DNA from: Nansenia antarctica
Lineage: Eukaryota; Chordata; Actinopteri; Argentiniformes; Microstomatidae
Direction of reading: 5' to 3'
Length of the DNA stretch: 64,000 nucleotides
Assembly (NCBI GenBank): GCA_963989245.1
Contig: OZ022341.1
Coordinates: forward strand, 70,396,552-70,460,551
In this document: positions 34,976 through 46,928 of the stretch, piece by piece
Layout: each line of letters starts with the position of its first letter
Position numbering within the stretch: position 1 is the first letter of the stretch
The notes under the pieces: model-generated
Database searches by the model: none
Seen by the model: only the letters and a program-made list of their open reading frames with translations
Told to the model about the DNA's origin: nothing
Translations under genes and position numbers: made by a program

Positions 34976-35210
34976 GTCATGATGGAAACTTCTGGTCTTT
35001 GCTACTTTAATCCGATAAAATAAGAAAACCGTAGTGCTTTTTAGATATTAGGAGCCCAAATCCGATGGCCAGTTAGGCAAACTGTTATATAGTCGATCAT
35101 TGTCGTTGCCGATCAATGATCGACGTCGTTATATAGAGAAAATTAATGAAATAGGGGTTGATTCATCAGAGCAATCATACGTCATCTCCCTGTCATCAGG
35201 CATTTGTAGT
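34976..35210. mobile_element. Unnamed repeat, family G (reverse copy)
   Basis: Shares TCCGATGGCCAGTTAGGCAA and CGATCATTGTCGTTGCCGATC with forward copies at 37006-37215 and 42620-42830. Non-coding. Confidence 0.7.
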
Positions 35211-35363
35211 TCTTCATTTGATTTGCTGTGTGAGAGCAAGAGAATAATGAAACTTTTGATATTGTTTTTGATCACTAATGATTAGATTTAGATTAGATTA
35301 CATTTTGTATACTTCCTTCTTGCTGGTCTTTGCAGCCTAGAATATGACACACCCACTGACGAC

Positions 35364-35550
35364 GTGACTGTTCTACGTTTTGGGTCGCGCTTGAGAACCA
35401 CTATTTTCTGGTTCCCGCTGCGAACCAACTTTTCAGGCTCCGAACCAAGTGAGTTTCGGTCTGAACGCGCCGGCCGGTTCCAGACTTGGTTCGCAAACGC
35501 GAACCAGCACGGTTCTTTGCCGGTGAGAACGCCCTATGAAGGGATTAGAT
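35364..35550. repeat. GAACCA-rich degenerate palindrome
   Basis: Repeated GGTTC/GAACC motifs (TTGAGAACCACTATTTTCTG, GCGAACCAGCACGGTTC) form imperfect inverted repeats, probably a MITE. Between 35550 and 35765 I see nothing. Confidence 0.5.
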
Positions 35551-35764
35551 CGACTGGCCATACTTTATCCCTTACATAGCAGACTCCGCATTCCCCATTT
35601 ACAAATGTGTTGGTCCTACTTTTAGAGTTCACTGCATGTAGGGTAGACATATGTTTTGAATGATGTAATATAGGCTGCTTTAGTCGTAGGCTATTTAGTT
35701 AAATACAGTGTGAAGCAAATCCCGTCCGTGCCGCTGGCGCTGTCCATGGTGCTAAAAGTAAGAT

Positions 35765-36232
35765 TATACAACAGTTAGTTCCGTCATTTGATTGGACAAG
35801 AGGCATTCTATGAGTGCTGATATACAGTTTAACAACACTGGGACTTAACTATGCATCACTCCGACGCACAGGTTTTTCTATTAAATGACCGTTAATACCG
35901 TTAAGTAGCTAGCCTGCGGATGTTTGAGTTCAGGTTACTAGGCAACAGTCCAGTTGCGGAAGAATTTGTTGTTGAAATATACAAAATAAATGATTAAATA
36001 AACAAACAAATCATAATCTGTTGTCGCTTATTACTGTTAACTAATAAATGGTGCTGTAGAACTGTTGTATAAAAGCAATATCACACGAGAGGGAGTGCTG
36101 TTATACTGAATATCAGCACGGCTGTGATTGTCCTCCTACTCGGCCTGCGGCCTCGTACCTACGACCGAATCACATATCATCCGTGCTGATATTCAGTATA
36201 ACAGCACTCCCTCTCGTGTGATATTGCTTAAA
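35765..36232. mobile_element. Second copy of the TATACAACAGTT-hairpin repeat
   Basis: Same structure as 4600-5053: TATACAACAGTTAGTTCCG at the left, GAACTGTTGTATA inside, then a hairpin with arms GCAATATCACACGAGAGGG and CCCTCTCGTGTGATATTGC. Confidence 0.8.
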
Positions 36233-36380
36233 TGTATTATCCCACCACATGAACCATCCTGACAGTTTATGCCGGCATTTCCCGGGACATGCTGGCATAA
36301 ACCGTTTTTCCCACATGTACCATAACATATGAGATGTTACAGCTAGCTAGCTACAATTTATCATCAAAATAATGAACAGC

Positions 36381-36780
36381 CCGCCCCGCGGTGGTGTAGC
36401 GGTCTACGCACTGGCCACTAGTGCATGCTGCCCACCGGGGCCGGGGTTCGTATCCCGGCTCGCCAGATCCAGATATGGCCGAGGCACACGGGAAGCGGCA
36501 TATTGGCCGGCCGCTTCCGAGGGCGGTATAGGAGTATTTCTGGACTAGGATCCGTCGCGCAACACCGCCCCCTGGGCGCCGGAATAACGGTACTGGGCTC
36601 GAGGAGCCAGTCAGCCTAGTCTGCCTGGCGGCCTCTTCTGGGACTGCCGGCCACGGGGTCGTGCGGCGGATCCTATGCAATAGGCAGGGGATAATTGGAT
36701 GCTAAGTTGGGTTAAATTGGCTACCAAATTGGGTGAAAAAGGGATAAAATCAGAAAAAATAAAAAAATAAAAATAATAAT
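36381..36780 (+). mobile_element. tRNA-derived SINE with 13-bp target duplication
   Basis: Head GCGGTGGTGTAGCGGTCTA, B-box-like GGGGTTCGTATCCCGGC, and an A- and TAA-rich tail. AATAATGAACAGC occurs at 36368-36380 and 36781-36793. Confidence 0.88.
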
Positions 36781-37005
36781 AATAATGAACAGCAAGCTAG
36801 ATCCAAAACTAGGGCCGGTGGAGGAGGGCAAGTGTCACATTGGACAGACTACCAAAACAGAAAAATAAAGTAATTTAACGACAGCAAATGTGATGGATGT
36901 CAGAAATACATTACCTGGAGATTCAATACGGTTGTATGTGTCAGGATATGGGTTAGGGAGGCAGTCAGGCAGACCCCTATTTCATAAATCTTTTCTATAT
37001 AACAA

Positions 37006-37215
37006 TGTCGGTCATTGATCGACAACGACACTATATACTTGTTTGCCTGACTGGCCATCGGATTTGAGATCCTAAATATCTAAAAAGCAATACTGTTTTC
37101 TTATTTTATCGGATTAAAGTAGCAAAGACCACACATTTACATTGACCGCCAGTCAAACTGCAAACACCTCTACCACCCAACAGGGGGCGTGGTCGTTCTG
37201 ATGACAGGGAGATGA
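37006..37215. mobile_element. Unnamed repeat, family G
   Basis: TTGATCGACAACGACACTATA and CTGGCCATCGGATTTGAG, a forward copy of the family at 34976. The stretch 37220-38040 holds a short direct repeat (AGGTGTTCTTAATCAGATTG at 37532 and 37572) and no clear gene. Confidence 0.7.
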
Positions 37216-39477
37216 CGTATGACTGCTCTGATGAATCCAGTATATACTCATTGAGTATGCTAGTATGCAGTATGCTAGGGAAGCAATTTACCATGAGAGG
37301 AAGGCGGTTGTGGACTCATAACCCTGTACAGTGGTAAATGAGTCCACAACCCCCGCCCCGAATGGTAAATTGCTTTTCTACAACAGCCACCACATAATAT
37401 AACAAATAAATACAAATTGTTAACATTCAATTCATGTATTTACAATCATTAATCGTTTCAGAATACATATATCCTTCCGCCACAGAATATAGTCCCATAA
37501 ACAAGATCCACGATTGCGTTGCAGGTCCGCACAGGTGTTCTTAATCAGATTGCTAGCCAATCAGAATTCACAGGTGTTCTTAATCAGATTGCTAGCCAAT
37601 CAGAATCCAGTATCCAAACATGCTGTTGGAGAATATGCCATTTCGAACACAGCCTTGTCCTCCTCAGACCTCACTCCAAACTTAGTTATTCCGTCTGTCA
37701 GGAAAAACTAAACTTTTCAATCAAATCCAGCCTTCAGTAAACAGACTATGGGGCTACTTCTGTTTGTCAGACATGGGAGACACTACGAGAGGCTTGGCGT
37801 GAAAGAGGAACGGAGCTTTAGCAGGTCTGCTTAGCAGGTGTTGCTGACCAAAGGTAAGAGCTAATTAGCTAACTAGCGCGTTTAGTTGAAGCCAACGGCC
37901 ATTTTATTTCTCTGTTTGGCTACTTGATAATACAGTGTTTCCTCTCTATGCATTTATTCGTGGCGGGTCATTTTAATTGATAAAGGACTATCAGGTATAA
38001 CCAGCTTTTGTTGCAATAACCATTTGTACCTGCTTTGTATAGGTTCTTCAGTTGTGGCTGCATTCAACCCAGTCATCAATTTAGAGCATGAGGCCATCAT
38101 TGGGGGGTTTACATGCCTCTATTACCTCACCAAGCGAGAGCAGGCACACCACACCAATTATCCTGCTCTCCTTGAACTTGCCGAGTTGCTGGGGTGTGAC
38201 TACTTCAAAAAGCTGAAGGTAAACAATGATCATGTTATGCTATGTTGTTCTTGTTCTTGTTCGCAAATTATCTTCAAAATGTAATATTCCAACTATAATC
38301 AAATGTATTTTTAGATAGGGAAACAGACCACCTACTGGTCCCATGTCATCATAGATGAAATGTTGGAGATTTTGATCACAGTGGTCATGGAGCCAATCCT
38401 CCAAAACATCCACTCGTCCTTGGCTATTGGGCTGGAGGTGGATGAGAGCACAGACGTCTCTGTGCAGAAGCAGCTGGATATACACATCAGGTACTATTCA
38501 ATTCAAAGTACACTGATTGTGTCTGAGTAATACATATATGTTGAGGATGTCTTTTTGTGCTTTTCAGATATATGGACAATGAAGGCCAGCTCCACAGCCA
38601 GTTCCTCGATCTGGTGTCAGTGCCTGAGGCAGCTACTATAGTGGCTGCCATAAAGGATGTGCTGCACAAAAACAAGGTTCCAACCGAAAGGTTATTTGGA
38701 TTGGGAACAGATGGAGCTGCTGTAATGACCGGTATGAGACACAACATGAGCAAGTGGAATTACTGTAAATGGGTTTTTATTTAGTTGCTCAGTCACTGAC
38801 CATGAAATGGTATCTGCATGTCTTGATTCGATTATATTTACTTTCCTGTAACAGGGCGGGTGAGTGGTGTGGCCAAGACAGCCAGAACGGCCGTTCTGAA
38901 AGCTGCAGCACAGACCTTGGGCCTCACTGACTTGAAAATGAAGGTGAGATCACAGAAAAACATAATAAAATACTTTTAACTTTTAACAGTAATGTTGGCC
39001 ATGATTGTGTACTTCAGATGCACTTCCTGTGTTCTGAATGTCTTCTCTCATGACGGAAATATGTTTCAGCAAGTGAAGGACACACGCTGGCTGTCCCAGC
39101 ACCTGGCAGTAATGAATTTGCAGCGGAACCTCAGTGCAGTCCTGGGTGCCTTGGCTGAAGAGACAGAGTACCATAAGTGCCCAGTAGCCAAGGGCCTGTA
39201 TGGGTTCTGCTGCACCTACCGCTTCGTTGCAGCGGTCTATCTGCAGGCGGATGTTCTGCCACATCTGGCTCGGCTGTCCAATTATGTTCCAAAAAGAAAA
39301 TGTCAACTTCTTGGCCATCAAAGAGCAGGTATTTCCTAAAGGCAAATCACTTTTAACATGTTGCTCTAGAACTCAATAGAACTAATCATAGCCTTACTGA
39401 AAAAAAATTAAGCCTGGCCCTTGTGTGACTACCTTTATGAGGTCCCAGTGACGATGGCGTGCCTGAGGACCATCAGA

Positions 39478-39720
39478 GATGCAGGGGATGAATGAATGAA
39501 TGAATGAATGGTCTTTATTGTCATTGCTACAGTACAGGTACCAAACAACGAAATTTAGGAGGGGTGGCTCCCCTGGTGTTAGGAAAGAAAAAAAAACACT
39601 TTTAAAAAAATCACAAGAAGGGAAGGAGCTGGTTTACATAAATAAAGGCTATGTACACTATCCACTGTACTATACTGTACAGATAGACGACTAGGGTTGT
39701 CATATTGCACAATAGTGTTA
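39478..39720 (-). mobile_element. LINE 3' end, copy 1
   Basis: (GAAT)n, then GGTCTTTATTGTCATTGCTA and GGTACCAAACAACGAAATTT: the 3' end of a non-LTR element in minus orientation. A near-identical copy is 400 bp away. Confidence 0.75.
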
Positions 39721-39901
39721 TTGCACATTTATTTAAAGTGTCGCAGTTTGCAGGCTTGAAATGTACATTTGTGCCTCGATGCACAGCCCCCTGGCTCATT
39801 CTTGGCCCAGCTCAATAATGAGCTTGATAACCCTGCAGGATTAGGGGGGTTTAATATCACCCATGAGGAGGAGAGGGAGAGGAGAGGCAGAGGCCAGCTG
39901 G

Positions 39902-40130
39902 ATGAATGAATGAATGGACTTTATTGTCATTGCTACAGTACAGGTACCAAACAACGACATTTAGGAGGGGTGGCTCCCCTGGTGTTAGGAAAGGGAATAA
40001 AAAAAACACTTTAAAAAAAAAAAGAATCACAAGAAAGGAAGGAGCTGGTTTACATAAATAAAGGCTATGTACACAATCCACTGTACTATACTGTACAGAT
40101 AGACGACTAGGGTTGTATTGCACAATAGAG
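39902..40130 (-). mobile_element. LINE 3' end, copy 2
   Basis: Same sequence as copy 1, starting GAATGAATGAATGGACTTTA. Both sit in the same intron of the hAT-derived gene. From 40140 to 40540 I see no gene. Confidence 0.75.
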
Positions 40131-40835
40131 CAGACTAGGGAAAAAAATCAAAAGTACTCCCTAGTTTTTCAGACTAGGGAGGCGCTCTGGTCCCGGTTTA
40201 GGACGCAGGTACATTTGTTTTGGATGGTTGTAAGTGTTGATCTAGTCTAGTACTATAAGTGTTAATCTAGTAAGTACTATAATAAGTCTGAGGAAATTAA
40301 ACAAAATACCAGATAGGCACTAAGGTAGCCATCCCAGTTGTGTTTTGGAGGAAACAACATGACATTCAGTTTTCATTGCAAAACCACTAAAGCTATCCAA
40401 ACTCCAAAGCTATCCAAACTTGCAGTCTTCCACTAGTATTGTATGTTTATCCTCTATACAGGGCATTTCTGTAAAAGACTCCCAGCGCTCAGACGCTGGA
40501 AAGGTTTCAATCAATCAAACTAGTCTGTCATTTGTTCCATGTTTAGGTAATGGAGCCCTATCTGGATGGCCTCCAGGATAGCCTGGACAGAGGGTGCCAG
40601 AACCTGGACATCATGAGGGCATTTCATGTTCTGGGACCCCAAGCAGCCAAGGAGGATGATGCCGTCAACATTGCCCATCTTAACTCCCTGTCTGCAAAAT
40701 TCCTGCAGCAGTCTGGAGGAAATGTACCGGTACTGCAAGAATGGATTCCAGGTAAAATCTAAAAGTCACAATTAATAGTTCTGCAGAAAGATAATTGAGG
40801 ACCCCAGAATAATGTTGTCTCACTGTGTTATGTGT

Positions 40836-40940
40836 CGGGTTGGGTATCGTTTGGGTTTTATCCGGTACCTAACCGATACTTTAAAAACGGTACCGGTACC
40901 GAAACGGTACTTAATTCGGTACTTTTGATTTTTTAAAATG
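40836..40940. mobile_element. Partial hAT-like MITE (GGTACCG-rich)
   Basis: GGGTTGGGTATCGTTTGGGT with repeated ACGGTACCGGTACCG. Only one end is present. Confidence 0.5.
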
Positions 40941-40951
40941 ACATATATATA

Positions 40952-42179
40952 CAGGGCTTAAAGTTCTCCGGCACGGTGCCGGATTTCCGGCGCGGGGGAA
41001 TAAAAAATAAATAAATTTAAAAATCACATTTACATCGTAATTTAAAGAGTCATCTTCAGCAAAGAGACAGTTCGGAATCACATTGCTCAAGCCAACCAAC
41101 GACTTCTAGCCAATCGGAGGCAGAGTAGTGGGGCGGGCCTTAAGAAGTTGAATGAGTGTAATGTTAGCTTGTAGAGACGTTCGCTTTTAGCAGCCCGCTA
41201 TCTCGCTAACTTTAGTAAGAGTCTATTAAAATGGAAGCCAAGTTTCTTAAACCTGGCGAAGACACAGCTATACTAGAACGAGGAGTAAGGAATAAATGGC
41301 GCTGGGCATGGATAGAGGAGAGTAGCAGGGTTTTTCCTGCATAGAGAACTATGAGGCGGCCGCCTCCGTCATATTTCTAGCTGCAATTGCGGCACTGCGC
41401 CGACGTGGTGGCGGGGGCGCTGTTTCACAAATAAGTTAGCTTTCGTGTTTGCTAGCGAAACAGCTGATAGTTGATGTTGACTGCTCAAGGAGAATACATA
41501 TTTGAAAGTACAGAATGCCTGAGAGCCTTATATTTCATTATATTACATTATATTTTGAATGGTCATCTGGTGCCTGAATATTGTTTTTTCCTTTACATAT
41601 ATAATGACATTTCCACCATAAATTGATGGAGAAAGGGCACAAATTGGTGCATATCAATTCACCAGAATGCAAGAAATTAAGTGTTTGATGCTCGTTTAAG
41701 GACCCCCAGACAGCCCTGCTTCATGGGTCCCCCCCGATGTCAAATACCACTGGTACCACCTCCGCCTCATTTTGAGCCAGGAAAAACCCTGAGTAGTGAC
41801 GGGAAGCCTTATGGGACGTGGTGCCAAGAAGGAGAATATAAGTGATAGTGGCTTAATAAGTAATCAGTTTGTTCTTTTAAAGACATGTATATATTTTATT
41901 CTGTATTGTTATAGTGATAGTGGCTTAATAAGTGATGCAATCAGTTTGGCCTTTTAAAGACATCTAAATATATTATTTTATTTTGTATTGAGTATAAAAC
42001 AGTATTAATGCATTTTAACATTGAGACATATATTTTGTATTGACTATAAAATAGTATTAATGCATTTAAACATTGAGACAAGAAGCTGTCTTCTGTCCCC
42101 CCTACCAATATCTCAAACTGTGACCCCCCTCCCCAAGAAAAGGTTTCAGGCACAGGATTTTTTCCCACTTTAAGCCCTG
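40952..42179. mobile_element. hAT-like element, copy 2 (uninterrupted)
   Basis: 1228 bp with inverted ends CAGGGCTTAAAGT and ACTTTAAGCCCTG. It carries the short frame MEAKFLKPGEDTAILERG (41231). It is the unoccupied counterpart of 8925-15049 and shows the intact TA target of the MITE at 9689-10745. Confidence 0.82.
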
Positions 42180-42849
42180 TTATTGTCCTTGTACAGTTGC
42201 CTATACAATGACATTGTAGTGGTTCTTCTGAAGGTGCAAAAACAGAAAAACATATTCACAAATATTACACACTAGACAAATTCAAAAGCGAAAATGCTAT
42301 AAAACAAGCTAAGAGACAATGAGGTCCGTGGTATCAAGTGCAAATAAAGACAACAATATTAAGAAACTAAAAACAACTATAAAAGCAAGCTAAAAGACAT
42401 GAGGTCAGTGGTTCATATGCGTATAATGCGGTCAACAAAAATACATCGCTCCCCTCTCTCTCCACTACCGCCATGCAAGGTGCGCAGGTGCTTAAATTAC
42501 CTTGACATATCACACCCCATAACCATATGACTTCTCAATACGGTGATCAAGGCAATAAACAAACAAGTAAACTCACAATAAACCAGCCTGTTATACTAAA
42601 TACCCCCTAAATCATATGCATGCCTCCTACGATCATTGATCGGCAACGACACTATATAATAGTTTGCCTAACTGGCCATCGGATTTGGGCTCCTAATATC
42701 TAAAAAGCACTACGGTTTTCTTATTTGATCGGATTAAAGTAGCAAAGACCAGACATTTCCATTGACCGCCAGTCAAACTTCTACTCTTCTATCACCCAAA
42801 AAGGGGCGTAGACATGACGGGAGAGCAAAGTACCCGGATGCGTTTGAAT
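42180..42849. other. Repeat-derived intergenic DNA
   Basis: No gene seen. 42620-42830 is another forward copy of repeat family G; the rest is AT-rich without recognised features. Confidence 0.6.
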
Positions 42850-43266
42850 TGCATAGAGTTTGAATTTTGTCAGCTGTAAAGCGGATGTGTTTCCTAGAAC
42901 ATGTAAATGCAATTGCGTATCACATTATTGCATTACAATTTGAATATTGACTCAAATAACGCAGGCAAAAGTGGCAAATGAATATGCTATTTTGGGATTG
43001 CAAAGTCATTTGCACATTAGAATGAACTTTTGAATTTTGTCAGCTACAAAGCAGCGCATGACTTTGGAAATTAAATGTCAAATGGCTTTGCATTATAATT
43101 TTAATATTGACAGCGAATGTGCACATCGGGTACATGAAAATGAAAATGCAAATCATTAGAATTGCATTTGAATATTGTCTGAAAGAATGCATGCAAAAGT
43201 GGAACATGCAATTGCAATCTCATATTGCATTAGCATTTGAATTAGGTCAGCTATATGCTTCCATAG
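42850..43266. mobile_element. Foldback element, partial second copy
   Basis: Shares AAGCGGATGTGTTTCCTAG, TATTGACTCAAATAACGCAG and the terminal TATATGCTTCCAT with 33767-34446. The left inverted end is missing. Confidence 0.75.
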
Positions 43267-43334
43267 ACTTCTCTCTCTCTTCTGCTCTTCTTATTAGTGT
43301 CTAGGGCCTATTCCTGAATACAGTTACTGAAGTC

Positions 43335-43628
43335 ATGTTCATAGCATATGTGCTGCTGATGGTCACGAATCTAAACCGTGAGGAAGCAGCACGCATGTGC
43401 ACTGAGAGAGAAGCCCCACAGCGACACCTGGTGTTAGAGAGGTGGAATGGCAACAAGGCAGATATCTCAACATCTGGTAACAGTGAGAGCACTATCTATG
43501 AGCCTTCTGATACAGATTCAGACCATGAGTTTATTCATGCTGTTGATCCTGAAGGTGCTGAGACAATAAAAGTAAATGGCCAAAAGGCACGAGGCTTTTT
43601 AAAAACAGCTAAAGACTGTCCTGTATAG
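43335..43628 (+). CDS. Unrecognised ORF, 97 codons
   Basis: Starts MFIAYVLLMVTNLNREEAAR and contains an acidic stretch STIYEPSDTDSDHEF. I do not recognise it. It may be an exon of the fragment at 43848-44115, since both precede the duplicated segment at 43983. There is no clear promoter or signal peptide. Confidence 0.3.
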   Translation: MFIAYVLLMVTNLNREEAARMCTEREAPQRHLVLERWNGNKADISTSGNSESTIYEPSDTDSDHEFIHAVDPEGAETIKVNGQKARGFLKTAKDCPV

Positions 43629-43639
43629 ACAGGTTTTAA

Positions 43640-43856
43640 CCCTAACCCAAACCCCAAAAGCCTGTCTTTCTGTGTCCTGTTGATATTGTTGTACACTTGT
43701 TTGTTACTTGTTCTTATTTTCACTTGTTTGCCTATTTTAACCTGCTATGACTTTTGCTCTTTAATTATGTTCTTGTATAAAGCACTTTGTGACCCCTGGT
43801 CTGGGATAGGTGCTATAGAAATACATTTTACTTACTTACTTAGTAACTTACTAGAT
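43640..43856 (+). mobile_element. LINE/SINE tail with (CTTA)n end
   Basis: AAAGCACTTTGTGACCCCTG and GGTGCTATAGAAATACATTT followed by TACTTACTTACT, a common fish retroelement 3' tail. Confidence 0.65.
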
Positions 43857-44115
43857 ACAGGAAGTAGTAGACATTTCATTGGAGAAAATCTGTATAAGAG
43901 AGTATTGTCCAAAAGAACAGAACTGAAACCAACCAAGAATCGATTCTATGACTACTCCACTGAAAAGTGCAGGTTAATTTGAGGTAGAATTGAGATAAAA
44001 GATGACAAATATGCGATAGAAGGAAATGTTGTGATTGCTGGCGAGGAGAACATGCTTTGCATTAAAGATACTGAATGCTGGGTGAATGTGAACACAGTAG
44101 GGCAGACAGAGTGAT
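43848..44115 (+). pseudogene. Retropepsin-like fragment
   Basis: LLDTGSSRHFIGENLYKRVL has the DTG(S/A) active-site signature of retroviral-type aspartic proteases. After an in-frame TGA at 43979 the frame goes on with GRIEIKDDKYAIEGNVV and KDTECWVNVNTVGQTE. The second half recurs at 50741-50872. Probably a relic of a retroelement-derived gene. Confidence 0.5.
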
Positions 44116-44528
44116 CCAGCAATTTAGCAAACGAATACCCATCGCTTTTTAAAGGACACGGTCATAATGATTATATATTGTTTTTACTAGGCTAGGTAAA
44201 CAGCTATGTGTTTTTATTCTAGCTGCCATTTTAACAAAGATGCGTGTTTGTTTTTCAAAATTGTAAGTTCTATTTTTATTTTATTTAACCTTTATTTATA
44301 CAGGGGGAACACACTGAGACCAAGGTGCACCTTGTCCACAATGTTAATACAATTTTAAAACAACACGTAAAAAATACAACACAGTAAAAGTAAAAACAGC
44401 CCGAGTCCTCTATGCAAGGTTCCCATGGGTCCTTGAAATCCTTGAAGGTTTGTGAATTTGAGAAAAAAAAGAATCAAGGTCTTAAAGGTTTTAGAAAATA
44501 GACATGGGTCATTGAAAGTGCTTGAATT

Positions 44529-44583
<55 letters not shown>

Positions 44584-44676
44584 GTCTCTGTCTCTCTGTC
44601 TCTCTGTCTCTCTCTGTCTCTCTGTCTCTCTCTGTCTCTCTGTCTCTCTCTGTCTCTGTCTCTCTGTCTCTCTCTG

Positions 44677-44745
<69 letters not shown>

Positions 44746-44935
44746 GTCTGTATTGCTTAACTTTACACATATTTCACATTTTGCTGTGCTGTGGTAGAGA
44801 AGGCTAGAGACTCTTTTTAATTGTTGTCTGTGAGCGGATAGTTCCTATTATATAAATTCTCATCTAGATCTGAGAGAGAGCCCGACAGCGACAAGCTTTA
44901 TTGTAGCAGGCTTTTATCTGTTTACTACGGAGCCC
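43983..44935. repeat. Segmental duplication, copy A (holds the empty LTR target)
   Basis: Begins GTAGAATTGAGATAAAAG and ends TTTTATCTGTTTAC. It is colinear with 50740-50938 joined to 55357-55952. At 44168-44180 the sequence GATTATATATTG is the uninterrupted target of the LTR element. It includes a long (CT)n at 44530-44742. Confidence 0.9.
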
Positions 44936-46928
44936 CTCTGGGGTCACCTAGGAGAAGAAAAAGAAGAAGAGTAAACTGTGCGCACAGTTTAGTAAAATCA
45001 CTCCGCAAATCACTCCGCAAATCACTCCGCCCGCAAATCACTCCGCACCTGACGTAAACTGAGGGCTCCCTACTCCTGCCCGTCCGCGGCACATGTTCGG
45101 CAGGTTCATACAGTCAGCATCCCACTTTCCCAAAATTCACGTTGTTGTAACTGGTTGTTAGAAAGGTTCCAATGTTCTAGGTTCACGATTATTATATTTG
45201 GTTATCATTTCCACCTTAAGAGTTAAGCTGTGCGTAATATCACCTGCCACCTTAAGTGCGCAGTGCATTCTGGGAATCTGGGCCGTATTGATTCAGATCG
45301 GAGAAGAAGTTGGAAGTACCACACAAGTTTCTCGTGTTACAACTCCAATCAGTTAGCATCGTTGTGCAGCATTACAGTGTCAATGTGCGTCACTGAACTA
45401 CTGTAAGTACAATGTTTCACCCAGTATTTAGGTTGTACATATTTGTTGTGTTGATTTGGATACTGCCGTTTTCTGCACTCTATACTAGGACTAGCAATTA
45501 GTTTGGCCATGTGCTTTCTACGGGCGCCGTTATTGCGTGCTCTTCAATGAAGCTCGTTTGGCGCAGTTCACGCTGCAGAGATTGTTATTTGAGTACTGTC
45601 TTAAGTTGGTGTTATAATTCAGATTGTATGGCAAAGTGTACTGTTAAGTAGCCTAATGTGTATGGTTAAGTTACATGTACTTTTGTATTGTAGAATGCAT
45701 TTGATATTGTAGATCAGTACTGTATTATTAGTAACATGTGTACTGTAATACCTCTTTCTGTTTATTGCAGAACCACACATACACCCATTGTAGTGTTTGC
45801 AATCATCCTACCCATGCCTGAACCCACTAAAGAAACCTGAACACAAAGTCAATCTCCTGTCATGTGTGTCCTGATCGACGCCCCGGGGGCGAATGGAGCA
45901 TACTCCCATTGAACTATTCACCTTATACAGTCCTTTCCCATAACCTCACTAACACTGGTAAGTAGACTAATGTTATAACCTACATAAATTACACGTATTT
46001 ACATTCATCCAGGATTCTATTACTGTAACCGAATACCGAAATCTGAAGCAAGCCTACACTGACATGTTAGCAGTGTTGATAGCCTAGCCTAGGATAATGT
46101 TAGCCGACAGCCTGCCAACGCACCTCCCGCTATGGTTATACCTAAGTACAGGCTATGGTTATACCTAAGTACAGGCTATGGTTATACCTAAGTACAGGCT
46201 ATGGTTATACCTAAGTACAGGCTATGGTTATACCTAAGTACAGGCTTATTTGCATTCACTCAGGATATTCAAATTTTCCAATTAGAACATTGTGTTAGGT
46301 TGTTGAACAATTGTCTGGCTAGCTACCAGCTCCCAAGCAGCAACATTTATAAATGAGATTTTGAAATTCTGTAGACATTTTTACCAATATATTGCATTAG
46401 GCTACACAGATGTTTATTTCATGTAGGCTACTTAGACTGGGCTAGATATTTTTGGATAAATTAAGATTACTTTAGTTATGCATATAGGGAGACAATAGAA
46501 TAATATAATTGAGTGGAATTGAATTTAGTGTTGCTAGGATTATAAATCAACGTTAAAATAACTGATGATCACTTAACTGTACCTTTTGCATGGTTACTTA
46601 TGCAGTTTGTCTGTTTTTCCTCCCCAGAAATTGATTCCCAGCAAAATTGTGCCAGTAGCCTTCCGCTCTGTAAGTCAGAAGTGTGTTTCTTTGATTCTTC
46701 CTCTCATCTCATCCATCTTAGCTGATGCCTCCATACCCCTCACCATTTGTCTTTCCCTCTGTTTATTCACTTTTCACTACTGTTCAGTTTTGTAACTCAG
46801 AAATCTACAGTAGGCTATTACTGTAGGTATTCAAATACATTGTTGAGGTCAGGAGAGGTCTGAGTCCATCTACAGCTAGTGATGATGCCATACCTTTTTT
46901 TAGTCACTGAATTGTATTCTTTGATAGA
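44936..46928. other. Intergenic region upstream of the HECT gene
   Basis: No convincing coding exon. A (CTATGGTTATACCTAAGTACAGG)-type 23-bp repeat of five units lies at 46130-46246. Candidate non-coding first exons (for example one ending ACTAACACTG/GTAAGT at 45957) cannot be supported without transcript data. Confidence 0.5.

Larger units (their letters stand above)
38043..40751 (+). pseudogene. hAT-transposase-derived gene (ZNF862-like), partial, probably inactive
   Basis: Exons with matching GT-AG phases: 38043-38218, 38315-38490, 38568-38731, 38855-38943, 39070-39328 and 40547-40751. The protein reads NLEHEAIIGGFTCLYYLTKR, LLGCDYFKKLK, LEVDESTDVSVQKQLDIHIR, LFGLGTDGAAVMTG, VKDTRWLSQHLAVMN and TYRFVAAVYLQADVLPHL. 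These are landmarks of the vertebrate/fish ZNF862-type proteins descended from hAT transposases, with the first acidic residue in VDESTD. The Cys/His segment normally found between the ATGRVSGVA-like motif and the DTRWLS motif is missing. Near 39285 the frame slips: the expected FQKENVNFLAIKEQ lies in another frame. No C-terminal dimerisation domain and no N-terminal zinc finger were found. It could be an annotated host gene with alternative exons, but decay is likelier. Confidence 0.72.
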
